A stretch of DNA of 40,727 bases from Streptomyces sp. CBMA156 (lineage in GTDB: Bacteria; Actinomycetota; Actinomycetes; Streptomycetales; Streptomycetaceae): positions 1-40,727 of the forward strand of contig NZ_MSJQ01000136.1 in the NCBI RefSeq assembly GCF_014596515.1, given 5' to 3'. Shown piece by piece: positions 30,475 to 40,285 of the stretch (within the stretch, counting starts at the first letter, position 1; each line of letters opens with the position of its first letter). The notes under the pieces were generated by a model. It was not told where the DNA came from. It made no database searches and saw nothing but the letters and a program-made list of their open reading frames with translations. The position numbers and the translations under genes are program-made.

Positions 30475-32411
30475 CCACCATGACCACCACCCACACCGAG
30501 ACGACCCCGGTCGTCCCGCTGCCGGCCCGCGCCGCCGCGGCCGTCACCGGCCTCGGCGCCCTCGTCACCGCCGCCTCCGCCGCCATGGCCTGGACCTGGA
30601 CCGCCGACTTCCCCGGCGACCTCACCTACTACGGTTCGCCGGCCGGCCTCCAGTGGCTCGCCCTCGCCTCCGGCCTGCTCACCCTGGTCCTGCTGCTCGC
30701 CGGCCAGGGCGTCCCCGGCCTGCGCTGGGCCGCCCCCGCCCGCAGCCACAACGCCGTGCTGTACGCCGCCACCGGCGCCCTCACCCTCGCCGTCTACTCG
30801 GTCGCCGCCATCTCCGCCGACCTAGGCGGCCTCGCCAACCTCGAACCCGGCGGCTGGGCACTCCTCGCCGGCGGCCTGCTCGCCGTCCTCGGCGCCCTCG
30901 GCCTGCCGCTCGACCGCCGCACCGCCGTCCCGCTGCGGATCCTCGACAAGCGCCTCTTCCTGCTCGTCCCCGCCGCCCCCCTCGCCTGGTTCGGCGCCCA
31001 CGCCATCCCCGAGGACAAGCCGGTGGCCCCGGTCATGACCGCCCTGGCCGGCGGGATCGTCATCGCCGCCGGCGCGGTCCTGCTGCTCCAGCTCGGCCAC
31101 CTCGCCAACAGCGGACTGCGGCTGGGCCGGATCGACCGCCCGCTGCCCGCGCCGCGCGCCCTGCCCTCCTGGGCCGAGGTGCTGGTGATCGTCCTCGTCT
31201 TCGGGCTCGGACTGTTCGCGATCACCTTCGGCATCGACACCGAGTACGGCCAACTCTTCACCGGCTACCTGCTGTTCGTCGCCCTCGCCGTCCCCGCCCT
31301 GACCAGGGCCGGCCTGATCGCCCGGCTGCGCGCGCTGACCGTCAAGCACCGCCCGGTCACCACCGGCGCCGCCTTCGCCGCCGCCGCCAGCTTCCCGTTC
31401 ACCCAGACCAGCGACCAGTACACCTCGGTCGCCACCAACATCCTGATCTTCGCCACCGTCGCCCTCGGCCTCAACATCGTCGTCGGCCTGGCCGGCCTGC
31501 TCGACCTCGGGTACGTCGCCTTCCTCGGCGTCGGCGCCTACGCCGCCGCCCTGGTCTCCGGCTCCCCCGCCTCGCCCATCCACGTCCAGTTCCCGTTCTG
31601 GGCCGCGATGCTCACCGGCGCCGTGGTCTCGATGATCTTCGGCGTGCTGATCGGCGCCCCCACCCTGCGGCTGCGCGGCGACTACCTCGCCATCGTCACC
31701 CTCGGGTTCGGCGAGATCTTCCGCATCACCATGCTCAACCTCAACGGCACCACCGGCCCCAAGGTCACCAACGGTTCCAACGGCATCCCGCGCATCCCCG
31801 ACCTGGAGATCCTCGGCTTCGACCTCGGCAACCCGCACACCGTGTTCGGCGTCGAACTCGGCCGGTTCTCCAACTACTACCTGCTGATGCTGCTGGTCAC
31901 CGCGCTGGTCGTGCTGGTCTTCGCCCGCGTCGGCAACTCCCGCATCGGCCGCGCCTGGGTCGCCATCCGCGAGGACGAGACCGCCGCCGAGGCCATGGGC
32001 ATCAACGGCTTCCGGCTGAAGCTGCTCGCCTTCGCCCTCGGCGCCCTGCTGGCCGGCCTGGCCGGCACCGTCCAGGCCCACGTCAGCTACACCGTCACCC
32101 CCGACCAGTACACCTTCGCCGAGGCCCTCCCGCCGAACTCCGCCTTCCTGCTCGCCGCGGTCATCCTCGGCGGCATGGGCACCATCAGCGGTCCGCTGGC
32201 CGGCGCCACCCTGCTCTTCCTCATCCCGAAGAAGCTCGAATTCCTCGCCGACTACCAGCTCCTCGCCTTCGGCGCAGCCCTCATCCTCCTGATGCGGGTG
32301 CGCCCCGAAGGACTCATCCCCAACCGCCGCCGGCAGCTGGAGTTCCACGAGGCCGACATCCCGGCCCAGCCCGCCGGCGAGCCGACCGCACTCACCAAGG
32401 CAGGGGCGTGA
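30471..32411 (+). CDS. livM: Branched-chain amino acid ABC transporter permease LivM, long form
   Basis: This is a 646-residue membrane protein. The C-terminal 330 residues are the LivM permease core (N-I-V-V-G-L-A-G-L-L-D-L-G-Y-V-A-F; coupling loop R-E-D-E-T-A-A-E-A-M-G-I). The first 300 residues add several extra hydrophobic segments separated by short polar loops, making the protein nearly twice the size of E. coli LivM (about 425). The extension is a long version of the N-terminal region some LivM proteins carry. GTG at 30471 overlaps the livH stop; an ATG three codons later is an alternative start. It ends with another GTGA overlap into livG. Confidence 0.93.
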   Translation: MTTMTTTHTETTPVVPLPARAAAAVTGLGALVTAASAAMAWTWTADFPGDLTYYGSPAGLQWLALASGLLTLVLLLAGQGVPGLRWAAPARSHNAVLYAATGALTLAVYSVAAISADLGGLANLEPGGWALLAGGLLAVLGALGLPLDRRTAVPLRILDKRLFLLVPAAPLAWFGAHAIPEDKPVAPVMTALAGGIVIAAGAVLLLQLGHLANSGLRLGRIDRPLPAPRALPSWAEVLVIVLVFGLGLFAITFGIDTEYGQLFTGYLLFVALAVPALTRAGLIARLRALTVKHRPVTTGAAFAAAASFPFTQTSDQYTSVATNILIFATVALGLNIVVGLAGLLDLGYVAFLGVGAYAAALVSGSPASPIHVQFPFWAAMLTGAVVSMIFGVLIGAPTLRLRGDYLAIVTLGFGEIFRITMLNLNGTTGPKVTNGSNGIPRIPDLEILGFDLGNPHTVFGVELGRFSNYYLLMLLVTALVVLVFARVGNSRIGRAWVAIREDETAAEAMGINGFRLKLLAFALGALLAGLAGTVQAHVSYTVTPDQYTFAEALPPNSAFLLAAVILGGMGTISGPLAGATLLFLIPKKLEFLADYQLLAFGAALILLMRVRPEGLIPNRRRQLEFHEADIPAQPAGEPTALTKAGA

Positions 32412-33229
32412 CCGACCCGATGACCACCACCGCCGCACCCCTGCTCGAAGTCACCGGCGTCACCATGCGCTTCGGCGGCCTCACCGCGGTCAACGACGTC
32501 TCGCTGACCGTCGGCGAAGGCGAGATCATCGGTCTGATCGGCCCCAACGGCGCCGGCAAGACCACCTTCTTCAACTGCCTCACCGGCCTGTACGTCCCCA
32601 CCGAGGGCGCCGTCCGCTTCCGCGGCACCCTGCTGCCGCCCAAGCCCCACCTGGTCACCCAGGCCGGCATCGCCCGCACCTTCCAGAACATCCGGCTGTT
32701 CGCCAACATGACCGTCCTGGAGAACGTCCTGGTCGGCCGGCACACCCGCACCAAGGAGGGCATCTTCTCCGCCGTCCTGCGCGGCCCCCGCTACCACCGC
32801 GCCGAGGCCGAGAGCCGCGAGAAGGCCATGGAACTCCTGGAGTTCACCGGCCTCGCCGAGAAGGCCGACCACCTCGCCCGCAACCTCCCGTACGGCGAGC
32901 AGCGCAAGCTGGAGATCGCCCGCGCCCTCGCCTCCGAACCCGGCCTGCTGCTGCTCGACGAGCCCACCGCCGGCATGAACCCCCAGGAGACCCGCGCCGC
33001 CGAGGAACTCGTCTTCGCGATCCGCGACAGGGGCGTCTCCGTCCTCGTCATCGAGCACGACATGCGCTTCATCTTCAACCTCTGCGACCGCACCGCGGTG
33101 CTCGTCCAGGGCCAGAAGATCGTCGAGGGCGACCGCGAGACCGTCCAGAACGACGAACGCGTCATCACCGCCTACCTGGGCGCCCCGCTCGAAGGCACCA
33201 CCCCGGCCGTTACGGAGTCCGACCAGTGA
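32408..33229 (+). CDS. livG: Branched-chain amino acid ABC transporter ATPase LivG
   Basis: This is a 273-residue cytoplasmic ATPase subunit. Walker A G-P-N-G-A-G-K-T-T is near residues 45-53. The Q-loop region (A-R-T-F-Q-N-I-R-L-F) is present. The signature L-P-Y-G-E-Q-R-K-L-E is a LivG-typical variant of LSGGQ. Walker B L-L-L-L-D-E-P is near 180-186, with the switch H in V-I-E-H-D-M. G-M-N after Walker B is characteristic of LivG. The GTG start overlaps the livM stop; an ATG four codons on is an alternative. The stop overlaps the start of livF by GTGA. Confidence 0.96.
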   Translation: MTDPMTTTAAPLLEVTGVTMRFGGLTAVNDVSLTVGEGEIIGLIGPNGAGKTTFFNCLTGLYVPTEGAVRFRGTLLPPKPHLVTQAGIARTFQNIRLFANMTVLENVLVGRHTRTKEGIFSAVLRGPRYHRAEAESREKAMELLEFTGLAEKADHLARNLPYGEQRKLEIARALASEPGLLLLDEPTAGMNPQETRAAEELVFAIRDRGVSVLVIEHDMRFIFNLCDRTAVLVQGQKIVEGDRETVQNDERVITAYLGAPLEGTTPAVTESDQ

Positions 33230-33942
33230 CCGCACTTCTCGAAGTCCAGGACCTCCGCGTCGCCTACGGCAAGATCGAGGCCGTCAAGGGCATCAGCTTC
33301 ACCGTCGAACAGGGCGAGGTCACCACCCTGATCGGCACCAACGGCGCCGGCAAGACCACCACCCTGCGCACCCTGTCCGGCCTGCTCAAGCCCACCGCCG
33401 GACGGATCGCCTTCGACGGCCGGGACCTCTCCACCGTCCCCGCCCACAAGATCGTCGCACTCGGCCTCGCCCACTCCCCCGAGGGCCGGCACATCTTCCC
33501 GCGGATGACCATCGAGGAGAACCTCCTCCTCGGCGCCTTCCTGCGCACCGACGCCGCCGGCATCACCGCGGACGTCGAACGGGCCTACGAACTGTTCCCG
33601 ATCCTCGGCGAACGCCGGCGGCAGGCGGCCGGCACGCTGTCCGGCGGCGAACAGCAGATGCTCGCCATGGGACGGGCGCTGATGTCCCGGCCGAAGCTGC
33701 TGATGCTGGACGAGCCCTCGATGGGGCTCTCGCCGCTGATGATGCAGAAGATCATGGCCACCATCGTGGAACTGAAGTCCTCCGGCACGACCATCCTGCT
33801 GGTCGAGCAGAACGCCCAGGCGGCGCTCTCGCTCTCCGACCGCGGCTACGTCATGGAGACCGGCCGCGTCGTCCTCTCGGGGACGGGAGCGGACCTCCTG
33901 CACGACGAGTCCGTCCGCAAGGCCTACCTCGGCGAGGACTGA
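33226..33942 (+). CDS. livF: Branched-chain amino acid ABC transporter ATPase LivF
   Basis: This 238-residue partner ATPase forms the heterodimeric motor with LivG. Walker A G-T-N-G-A-G-K-T-T is near residues 38-46, the ABC signature L-S-G-G-E-Q-Q-M near 138-145, and Walker B L-L-M-L-D-E-P-S-M-G-L near 159-169. V-E-Q-N carries Gln where LivG has the switch His; V-E-Q-N is normal for LivF. Last gene of the operon, ended by a strong hairpin. Confidence 0.96.
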   Translation: MTALLEVQDLRVAYGKIEAVKGISFTVEQGEVTTLIGTNGAGKTTTLRTLSGLLKPTAGRIAFDGRDLSTVPAHKIVALGLAHSPEGRHIFPRMTIEENLLLGAFLRTDAAGITADVERAYELFPILGERRRQAAGTLSGGEQQMLAMGRALMSRPKLLMLDEPSMGLSPLMMQKIMATIVELKSSGTTILLVEQNAQAALSLSDRGYVMETGRVVLSGTGADLLHDESVRKAYLGED

Positions 33943-33953
33943 GCCCTCCGCAC

Positions 33954-33993
33954 GCGAAAGGGCCCGGCGGAAACGTTCTGCCGGGCCCTTCGC
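33954..33993. terminator. Hairpin terminator between liv operon and ANTAR gene
   Basis: The nearly perfect stem around AAAGGGCCCGGCGGAA and TTCTGCCGGGCCCTT, with ACG loop, has one bulged A and one mismatch in about 18 pairs. It lies 11 bases after livF and 23 before the end of the converging regulator gene, so it can serve both strands. Confidence 0.85.
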
Positions 33994-34015
33994 GCATGCT
34001 CTGTCCGGACGGGTC

Positions 34016-34672
34016 CTATTCGGACGTGCCCTCGTCCGCCTTCTTGCGGTCCTGGGCCTCGCCCTCCTCGATGACCGCCTCGGCCACCGCCGCCATCGTC
34101 ATCCGACGGTCCATCGAGGTCTTCTGGATCCACCGGAAGGCGGCCGGCTCGTTCAGCCCGAACTTGGTCTGGAGCACGCCCTTCGCCCGGTCCACCAGCT
34201 TCCGGGTCTCCAACCGCTGGCTGAGGTCCCCGATCTCCTTCTCCAGCGCCCGCATCTCCGCGTACCGCGAGACCGCCATCTCGATCGCCGGCACCAGGTC
34301 CGACTTCGAGAACGGCTTGACGATGTACGCCATCGCCCCCGCGTCCCGCGCCCGGTCCACCAGCTCCCGCTGCGAGAACGCCGTCAGCATCAGCACCGGC
34401 GCCAGGTGCTTGTCGTGGATCTGCTCGGCCGCGGACAGCCCGTCCAGCACCGGCATCTTCACGTCGAAGATCGCCAGGTCCGGCTTCAGCTCCTCCACCA
34501 ACCGCACCGCCGTCTGCCCGTCTCCGGCCTCACCGACGACGGTGTACCCCTCCTCCTCGAGCATCTCCTTGAGGTCGAGACGGATCAGCGCCTCGTCCTC
34601 GGCGATCACAATCCGCGTGATCTGGGGCGTTTCGGTCTCAAGCGGCTGCGCCTGCTCGTCGGCGGTGCTCAC
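34016..34672 (-). CDS. ANTAR-domain response regulator (PdtaR-like antiterminator)
   Basis: This 218-residue two-domain protein begins with a receiver domain (about 18-135): acidic pair E-D-E-A-L-I-R, phospho-acceptor Asp in F-D-V-K-M-P, T in L-T-A-F, and K in V-K-P-F. The C-terminal ANTAR domain (about 145-205; R-L-E-T-R-K-L-V-D-R-A-K-G-V-L-Q) binds RNA hairpin pairs to prevent termination. This is the mycobacterial PdtaR family; the kinase partner in that system is a separate histidine kinase, and none is encoded nearby. I chose the GTG at 34672, with AGGAG close upstream, over ATG 34702. Target RNAs are not identifiable here. Confidence 0.93.
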   Translation of the reverse strand: MSTADEQAQPLETETPQITRIVIAEDEALIRLDLKEMLEEEGYTVVGEAGDGQTAVRLVEELKPDLAIFDVKMPVLDGLSAAEQIHDKHLAPVLMLTAFSQRELVDRARDAGAMAYIVKPFSKSDLVPAIEMAVSRYAEMRALEKEIGDLSQRLETRKLVDRAKGVLQTKFGLNEPAAFRWIQKTSMDRRMTMAAVAEAVIEEGEAQDRKKADEGTSE

Positions 34673-34772
34673 GGGGCTCCTAGTTCCGGCGGGGTACTGC
34701 ATGCACGAGGGTACCTAGACACGGTATGTTTGAACCCAGCAGGGTCGGGGGGCAACCTTCGAAACTGTGGAT

Positions 34773-34846
34773 GCCCCGGTAGCCCAGTGGTGAGAGGCAC
34801 GGCGCTCAAACCGCCGACAGCGTGGGTTCGAATCCCACCCGGGGTA
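34773..34846 (+). tRNA. tRNA with anticodon CAA (Leu), class I short variable arm
   Basis: A full cloverleaf folds: acceptor GCCCCGG/CCGGGGT (first pair G-U), D stem GCC/GGC, anticodon stem CGGCG/CGCCG with loop CTCAAAC, and T stem GTGGG/CCCAC with loop TTCGAAT. The anticodon is at 34807-34809, the discriminator is A, and no CCA is encoded. The variable region is only five bases (ACAGC), whereas ordinary leucine tRNAs have a long variable arm. The CAA anticodon would read UUG. Either it is an unconventional leucine tRNA or its charging identity differs from its anticodon. Confidence 0.88.
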
Positions 34847-34965
34847 CCTTTCCTTCGATTTACAAGCCACTTAGGGCAACCTGATGGTTGGCGATCTTCA
34901 TCCGTTCGGGCGGTAACCATCCCATTCGCCTGCGCGTTCGGCGCAGGGCGCTCAAGATCGCCCAC

Positions 34966-35754
34966 ATGGCAGCCCGATCCACCCGTGACGAGGCCGTTCA
35001 CCTGCTGCGCCGAGGCGTTCGCAATGCCGACGTGGCCCGCCGGCTCGGAGTACCTCAGGGCACGGTCAGTGCGTGGAAGCACAAGGACCGCGCAAAGCGA
35101 GGCGAACTTCCCGGACGCAGACGCTCCACCTGCCCGCACTGCTACGGCGACCAGCTGAACCGCCCGATGTACGCCTATCTTCTCGGCCTCTATCTCGGTG
35201 ACGGCCATATCCTGTTGCCCAACGAATACCGCAGGACCCAGAGTCTCCAAATCACCTGCGACGAGAAGTGGCCCGGCATCATCGACTCCGCCGAACAGGC
35301 CATGCGCCAGGTCCTCCCCCACAACACGCCCTGCCGAGTCCGCCGAACCGGCTGTCGCGACGTGAAGGTCTACTCGAATCATCTGACCTGTCTCTTCCCC
35401 CAGCACGGCCCCGGCAAGAAGCACGAGCGCACCATAGCCCTGGCCCGTTGGCAGCAGGAGATCGTCGACGCCCACCCCTGGGAGTTCCTGCGCGGACTGA
35501 TCCACTCCGACGGCTGCCGCATCACCAACTGGACGACCCGGGACGTCGGCGGCACCAAGAGGCGCTACGAGTACCCGCGCTACTTCTTCACCAACACCTC
35601 GACCGACATCATCGGCCTCTTCACCGCCACCCTCGACGCCGTCGGCGTCCAGTGGAAGGCCGCGGCACCCCGCCCGACCGGCCGGGTCAACATCTCCGTC
35701 GCCCGCAAGGACTCCGTCGCCCTGATGGACGCCCACATCGGCCCCAAGTACTGA
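34966..35754 (+). CDS. LAGLIDADG-type endonuclease-like protein with N-terminal HTH
   Basis: This is a 262-residue protein. Residues 8-40 form a homeodomain-like helix-turn-helix ([12 protein letters not shown]...[17 protein letters not shown]), and C-P-H-C at 56-59 is half a zinc knuckle. Two LAGLIDADG-like motifs follow: Y-L-L-G-L-Y-L-G-D at 71-79 and F-L-R-G-L-I-H-S-D at 174-182. Their 103-residue spacing suits a single-chain two-motif homing endonuclease, with both catalytic Asp kept. It stands alone 119 bases downstream of the tRNA, not inside an intron or intein. It could instead be a domesticated DNA-binding regulator. The start is uncertain: a TTG at 34888 would add 26 residues. Confidence 0.78.
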   Translation: MAARSTRDEAVHLLRRGVRNADVARRLGVPQGTVSAWKHKDRAKRGELPGRRRSTCPHCYGDQLNRPMYAYLLGLYLGDGHILLPNEYRRTQSLQITCDEKWPGIIDSAEQAMRQVLPHNTPCRVRRTGCRDVKVYSNHLTCLFPQHGPGKKHERTIALARWQQEIVDAHPWEFLRGLIHSDGCRITNWTTRDVGGTKRRYEYPRYFFTNTSTDIIGLFTATLDAVGVQWKAAAPRPTGRVNISVARKDSVALMDAHIGPKY

Positions 35755-35788
35755 CGGTGGCGCGGCCCCCGGGAGGGCCGCGCCACCG
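35755..35788. terminator. Hairpin terminator between endonuclease-like gene and pyk
   Basis: CGGTGGCGCGGCCC and GGGCCGCGCCACCG are perfect 14-base arms with loop CCGGGA. The hairpin starts one base after the stop at 35754 and ends 9 bases before the pyk stop, serving both converging genes. Confidence 0.88.
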
Positions 35789-35796
35789 AAGGGCGG

Positions 35797-37227
<1,431 letters not shown>

Positions 37228-37234
37228 AGTGCTG

Positions 37235-37240
37235 AGACTA
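37235..37240 (-). promoter_or_regulatory. -10 box consistent with leaderless pyk mRNA
   Basis: On the minus strand TAGTCT (TANNNT pattern) ends 7 bases before the pyk ATG, so transcription would start at the A of the start codon. No purine-rich Shine-Dalgarno lies between. No good -35 hexamer is evident. Confidence 0.5.
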
Positions 37241-37551
37241 GGCATTACCGGCGCGTAACCACGACGCGGGTCCGGACTGCGGGATGACCGTTGCCGTAAG
37301 GCGAGTTGAACAATCTGACACATCCTCGGACCGCTGTGCGAGCGCCCCGTTCCACGCCCCCGCCGCACCACTCCCGCGCCGCTCCCGGAGCCGCGGTCGA
37401 TGCGATTCCGTGAAGGGGTGTTCACCCCCGGTTCACCGGTGCTTCCGTCGCCGCTCCCCGCCCGGCGAGACGCTCGTCACCCACGGGTGACTGCCCGGGC
37501 TCGCCGGGCGACCACCCGGACGAAGTAGCGGACGAGGGGGAAGCGTTCGGC
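37241..37551. other. Spacer between divergent pyk and transporter genes
   Basis: About 310 bases without a gene. The part nearest pyk is AT-richer and probably carries its promoter. The part nearest 37552 has GAGGGGGAAG as the ribosome-binding site of the next gene. I see no clear dyad operator. Confidence 0.5.
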
Positions 37552-38631
37552 ATGAAACGCGCACTGAGCGTGGTGGCGGCCCTGGCCCTGCTGGGCGGGG
37601 TGGCCTACGCGCTGATCCCCGACCCGGACACCAGGACCACCACCGTCACCGGCCTGATCGGCTCGGAGAAGCGTGACTTCTTCGACAACCCCGACGTCAA
37701 GGCCGAGTTGAAGAGGCAGGGCCTGGTGGTCAAGGCGGTGCCGACCGGCTCCTGGACGATGGACGAGCAGGCGAGGAACACCCCGAACCTGGACTTCGCC
37801 TTCCCGGCGAGCAGCGCGCCGGCGCTGGCCATCCAGCGGGACTGGCAGCAGAAGGACTCGCCGCGGGTGCAGTTCTACTCCCCGCTGGTGATCGTCACGC
37901 ACCAGCCGGTGGCGGACGTGCTGAAGGCCAACGACCTCGCCGCCGTGAACGATTCGGGCGTCTGGACGTTCAACATGGACAAGTACGTGGAGGCCCTGAA
38001 GCAGGGCGGCCGGCAGTGGGAGACGCTGACGGACGCGGCCAAACACCCGGAGCTGGCCGGCACGATGTACGTGTCGACCACGGATCCGGAGAGCTCCTCC
38101 TCGGGCGCCCTGTACCTGGCGATCCTGTCCTACCTCGCGAACGGCAAGAAGGTGGTGTCCGACGACGCGGGCCTGAACGCCGTCAAGGGCGTCGTGTACG
38201 ACGCGAACCGGTTCCAGGGGTTGCAGAAGGTCAGCAGTGACGGGCCGTTCCGGGAGTTCGGCGCGGGGGTCAACACGATGGTCTTCGCGTACGAGTCGCA
38301 GGCGGCCGCCCTGCCGATCCAGGGCAAGCAGATCGGGGACATGGTGGTGATGTACCCGACCACCACCATCAAGACGGACCACACCCTGGTGGCCAGGACG
38401 CCCGACGGCCAGAAACTGGCCGACGCGCTGGTGAACAGCCCCGAGCTGCGCAAGCTGGAGGCCAGGTTCGGCCTGCACCCGGACGCCGAGCCCGACCTGT
38501 TCTGGAACGAGGTGCGGGGCAAGCAGCCGAAGTTCGTCCAGGACGTCCGGTCCGCGGGGCTGGCCCTGGCCCCGGTGCCCTCGCTCGAGTACATGAAGAA
38601 GCTGACCACCGCGGCGAAGACGGGAGTGTGA
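37552..38631 (+). CDS. Extracellular solute-binding-like protein
   Basis: This 359-residue protein has an N-terminal hydrophobic segment (residues 4-21) and no lipobox Cys, so it is either secreted or held by an uncleaved membrane anchor. The rest resembles a type II solute-binding fold, with T-T-D-P-E-S-S-S-S-G-A-L-Y near residues 182-194 in the position of an anion-binding loop. The following gene, 1 base after its stop, encodes a second binding-like domain fused to VWA. Together they may form an extracytoplasmic sensing or assembly complex rather than a classical importer, since no permease or ATPase is next to them. GAGGGGGAAG precedes the ATG. Confidence 0.8.
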   Translation: MKRALSVVAALALLGGVAYALIPDPDTRTTTVTGLIGSEKRDFFDNPDVKAELKRQGLVVKAVPTGSWTMDEQARNTPNLDFAFPASSAPALAIQRDWQQKDSPRVQFYSPLVIVTHQPVADVLKANDLAAVNDSGVWTFNMDKYVEALKQGGRQWETLTDAAKHPELAGTMYVSTTDPESSSSGALYLAILSYLANGKKVVSDDAGLNAVKGVVYDANRFQGLQKVSSDGPFREFGAGVNTMVFAYESQAAALPIQGKQIGDMVVMYPTTTIKTDHTLVARTPDGQKLADALVNSPELRKLEARFGLHPDAEPDLFWNEVRGKQPKFVQDVRSAGLALAPVPSLEYMKKLTTAAKTGV

Positions 38632-38632
38632 A

Positions 38633-40285
38633 GTGACCCTCCGCACCAAGCGCCACAGCCGGCTCCTCGCCACCCTGGCCACCGCGCTCGCCGCCGTGAC
38701 CGCCTGCACCTCCGGCGGCGACGGCCCCCGCCCCGGCCCCAGCGACCCGCCGGCCCCGACGGCCCGCGCCGGGGTGCTGCGGGTCCTGGCCGGCAGTGAA
38801 CTCCAGGACCTGGCACCGGTCCTGGAGGACGCCAGGAAGGCCACCGGGGTGACGGTGCAGTTCTCCTGGACGGGCTCCGTCGACGGCGCCGACACCGTCT
38901 CCTCGGGCCGGGCCGACGGCAAGTACGACGCCGTGTGGTTCCCGTCCAACCAGTACCTGCGGCTCGATCCGGCCGGCCGGTCCAAGGTGGTCTCCGAGAC
39001 CCCGGTGATGGTCTCGCCGGTGGCGATCGGGGTGCGCTCCTCGGTGCTCGGCGAACTCGGCTGGGGCGACGGCTCCAAGGTCACCTGGGCGCAGGTCGGC
39101 GAGGCGGCCGCGGCCGGCAAGCTGCCGTACGGGATGGCCGACCCGTCGCGTTCCAACTCGGGCTTCTCCACCCTGGTCGCGGTGGCCTCGGCCTTCTCCG
39201 GCGCGGGCGCGGCGCTGACCGACGCGGACGTGCAGAAGGCCACGCCGCAGCTGAAGGAGTTCTTCAAGGGCCAGAAGCTGACCTCGGGCTCCTCCGGCTG
39301 GCTGGCGCAGGCGTACACCCGGGCCGAGTCGGGCGTGGTGGGCGCGCTGGTGAACTACGAGTCGGTGCTGCTGTCGCTGAACAGGACGCTGCCGCCGCAG
39401 CAGCAGCTGACGGTGGTGCGGCCGCTGGACGGCGTGGTGTCCGCGGACTACCCGCTCTCGCTGATGTCCGCCGCGTCGGCGGACCAGCGCGACGCGTTCC
39501 AGCGGCTGACCTCGTACCTGCTCAAGGAGGACGTGCAGAAACGCATCTCCGAGACCACGCTGCGCCGCCCCGCGACGGCGGGCGTCGCCCCCGCCGCCGG
39601 GCTGCCCTCGGACCGCCGCAGGGAACTGCCGTTCCCCGGCACCAGGCAGGTCGCGGACGGGCTGCTGGCCGCGTACCAGAACGAGCTGCGCCGCCCGTCC
39701 AGGACGGTGTACGTGCTGGACACCTCGGGCTCGATGGAGGGCTCGCGGATCGCCGCCCTGAAGTCGGCCCTGGGCCGGCTGACCGGGGCCGACGACACCC
39801 GCGGGGTGCGCCGCTTCCGGGACCGCGAGGAGATCACGCTGCTCTCCTTCGCCTCCGCGGTGAAGTGGACCAAGACCCACGTGGTGCCGCCCTCGGGCAG
39901 CCGGCCGGGCCCGGAGGCGGAGCTGGCGTCCATCGACGCGGACGTGCAGTCGCTGGCCGCCTCGGGCGGGACGGCGGTGTACTCCTCGCTGGAGGAGGCG
40001 TACCGGGTGATCGAGCGCCAGCAGGCGGCAGCCGGTGACGACCGGTTCACCTCGATCGTGCTGATGACCGACGGGGAGAGCAACGCCGGTGCCTCGGACG
40101 GCGACTTCAAGCGCTTCCACGACGCGCTGCCGGCCGCGGAGAAGCGCATCCCGGTGTTCCCGATCAAGTTCGGGGAGGCGGCGGTGGGCCAGCTCCAGGG
40201 GATCGCGGACCTGAGCGGCGGCAAGCTGTTCGACGGGACGGGCTCGCTGGACGGGGTGTTCGAGGAGATCCGTGGCTACCAGTGA
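38633..40285 (+). CDS. Solute-binding-like/VWA-domain fusion lipoprotein
   Basis: This is a 550-residue exported lipoprotein. The lipobox V-T-A-C puts the lipidated Cys at residue 25. Residues 45-330 resemble a type II extracellular binding protein (L-R-V-L-A-G-S-E-L-Q-D-L, G-L-A-like S-N-S-G-F-S-T-L loop). Residues 355-540 are a von Willebrand factor A domain with MIDAS D-T-S-G-S near 363, the Thr in S-G-G-T-A, and M-T-D-G-E-S-N. VWA domains bind metal-dependent protein ligands. GTG starts 1 base after the previous stop, and its end overlaps the next GTG by 14 bases, so the three genes form an operon. The ligand is unknown. Confidence 0.88.
   Translation: MTLRTKRHSRLLATLATALAAVTACTSGGDGPRPGPSDPPAPTARAGVLRVLAGSELQDLAPVLEDARKATGVTVQFSWTGSVDGADTVSSGRADGKYDAVWFPSNQYLRLDPAGRSKVVSETPVMVSPVAIGVRSSVLGELGWGDGSKVTWAQVGEAAAAGKLPYGMADPSRSNSGFSTLVAVASAFSGAGAALTDADVQKATPQLKEFFKGQKLTSGSSGWLAQAYTRAESGVVGALVNYESVLLSLNRTLPPQQQLTVVRPLDGVVSADYPLSLMSAASADQRDAFQRLTSYLLKEDVQKRISETTLRRPATAGVAPAAGLPSDRRRELPFPGTRQVADGLLAAYQNELRRPSRTVYVLDTSGSMEGSRIAALKSALGRLTGADDTRGVRRFRDREEITLLSFASAVKWTKTHVVPPSGSRPGPEAELASIDADVQSLAASGGTAVYSSLEEAYRVIERQQAAAGDDRFTSIVLMTDGESNAGASDGDFKRFHDALPAAEKRIPVFPIKFGEAAVGQLQGIADLSGGKLFDGTGSLDGVFEEIRGYQ

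Noticed and set aside
34773..34846. tRNA pseudogene or random fold
   Set aside because: Every stem pairs perfectly except one G-U, the loops have standard lengths and the T loop is canonical TTCGAAT, so it is a real tRNA gene despite the odd class.
34847..35790. Integrated element using the tRNA 3' end as an attachment site
   Set aside because: I found no second copy of the tRNA 3' end downstream and no integrase; a single gene followed by a terminator does not make an island.
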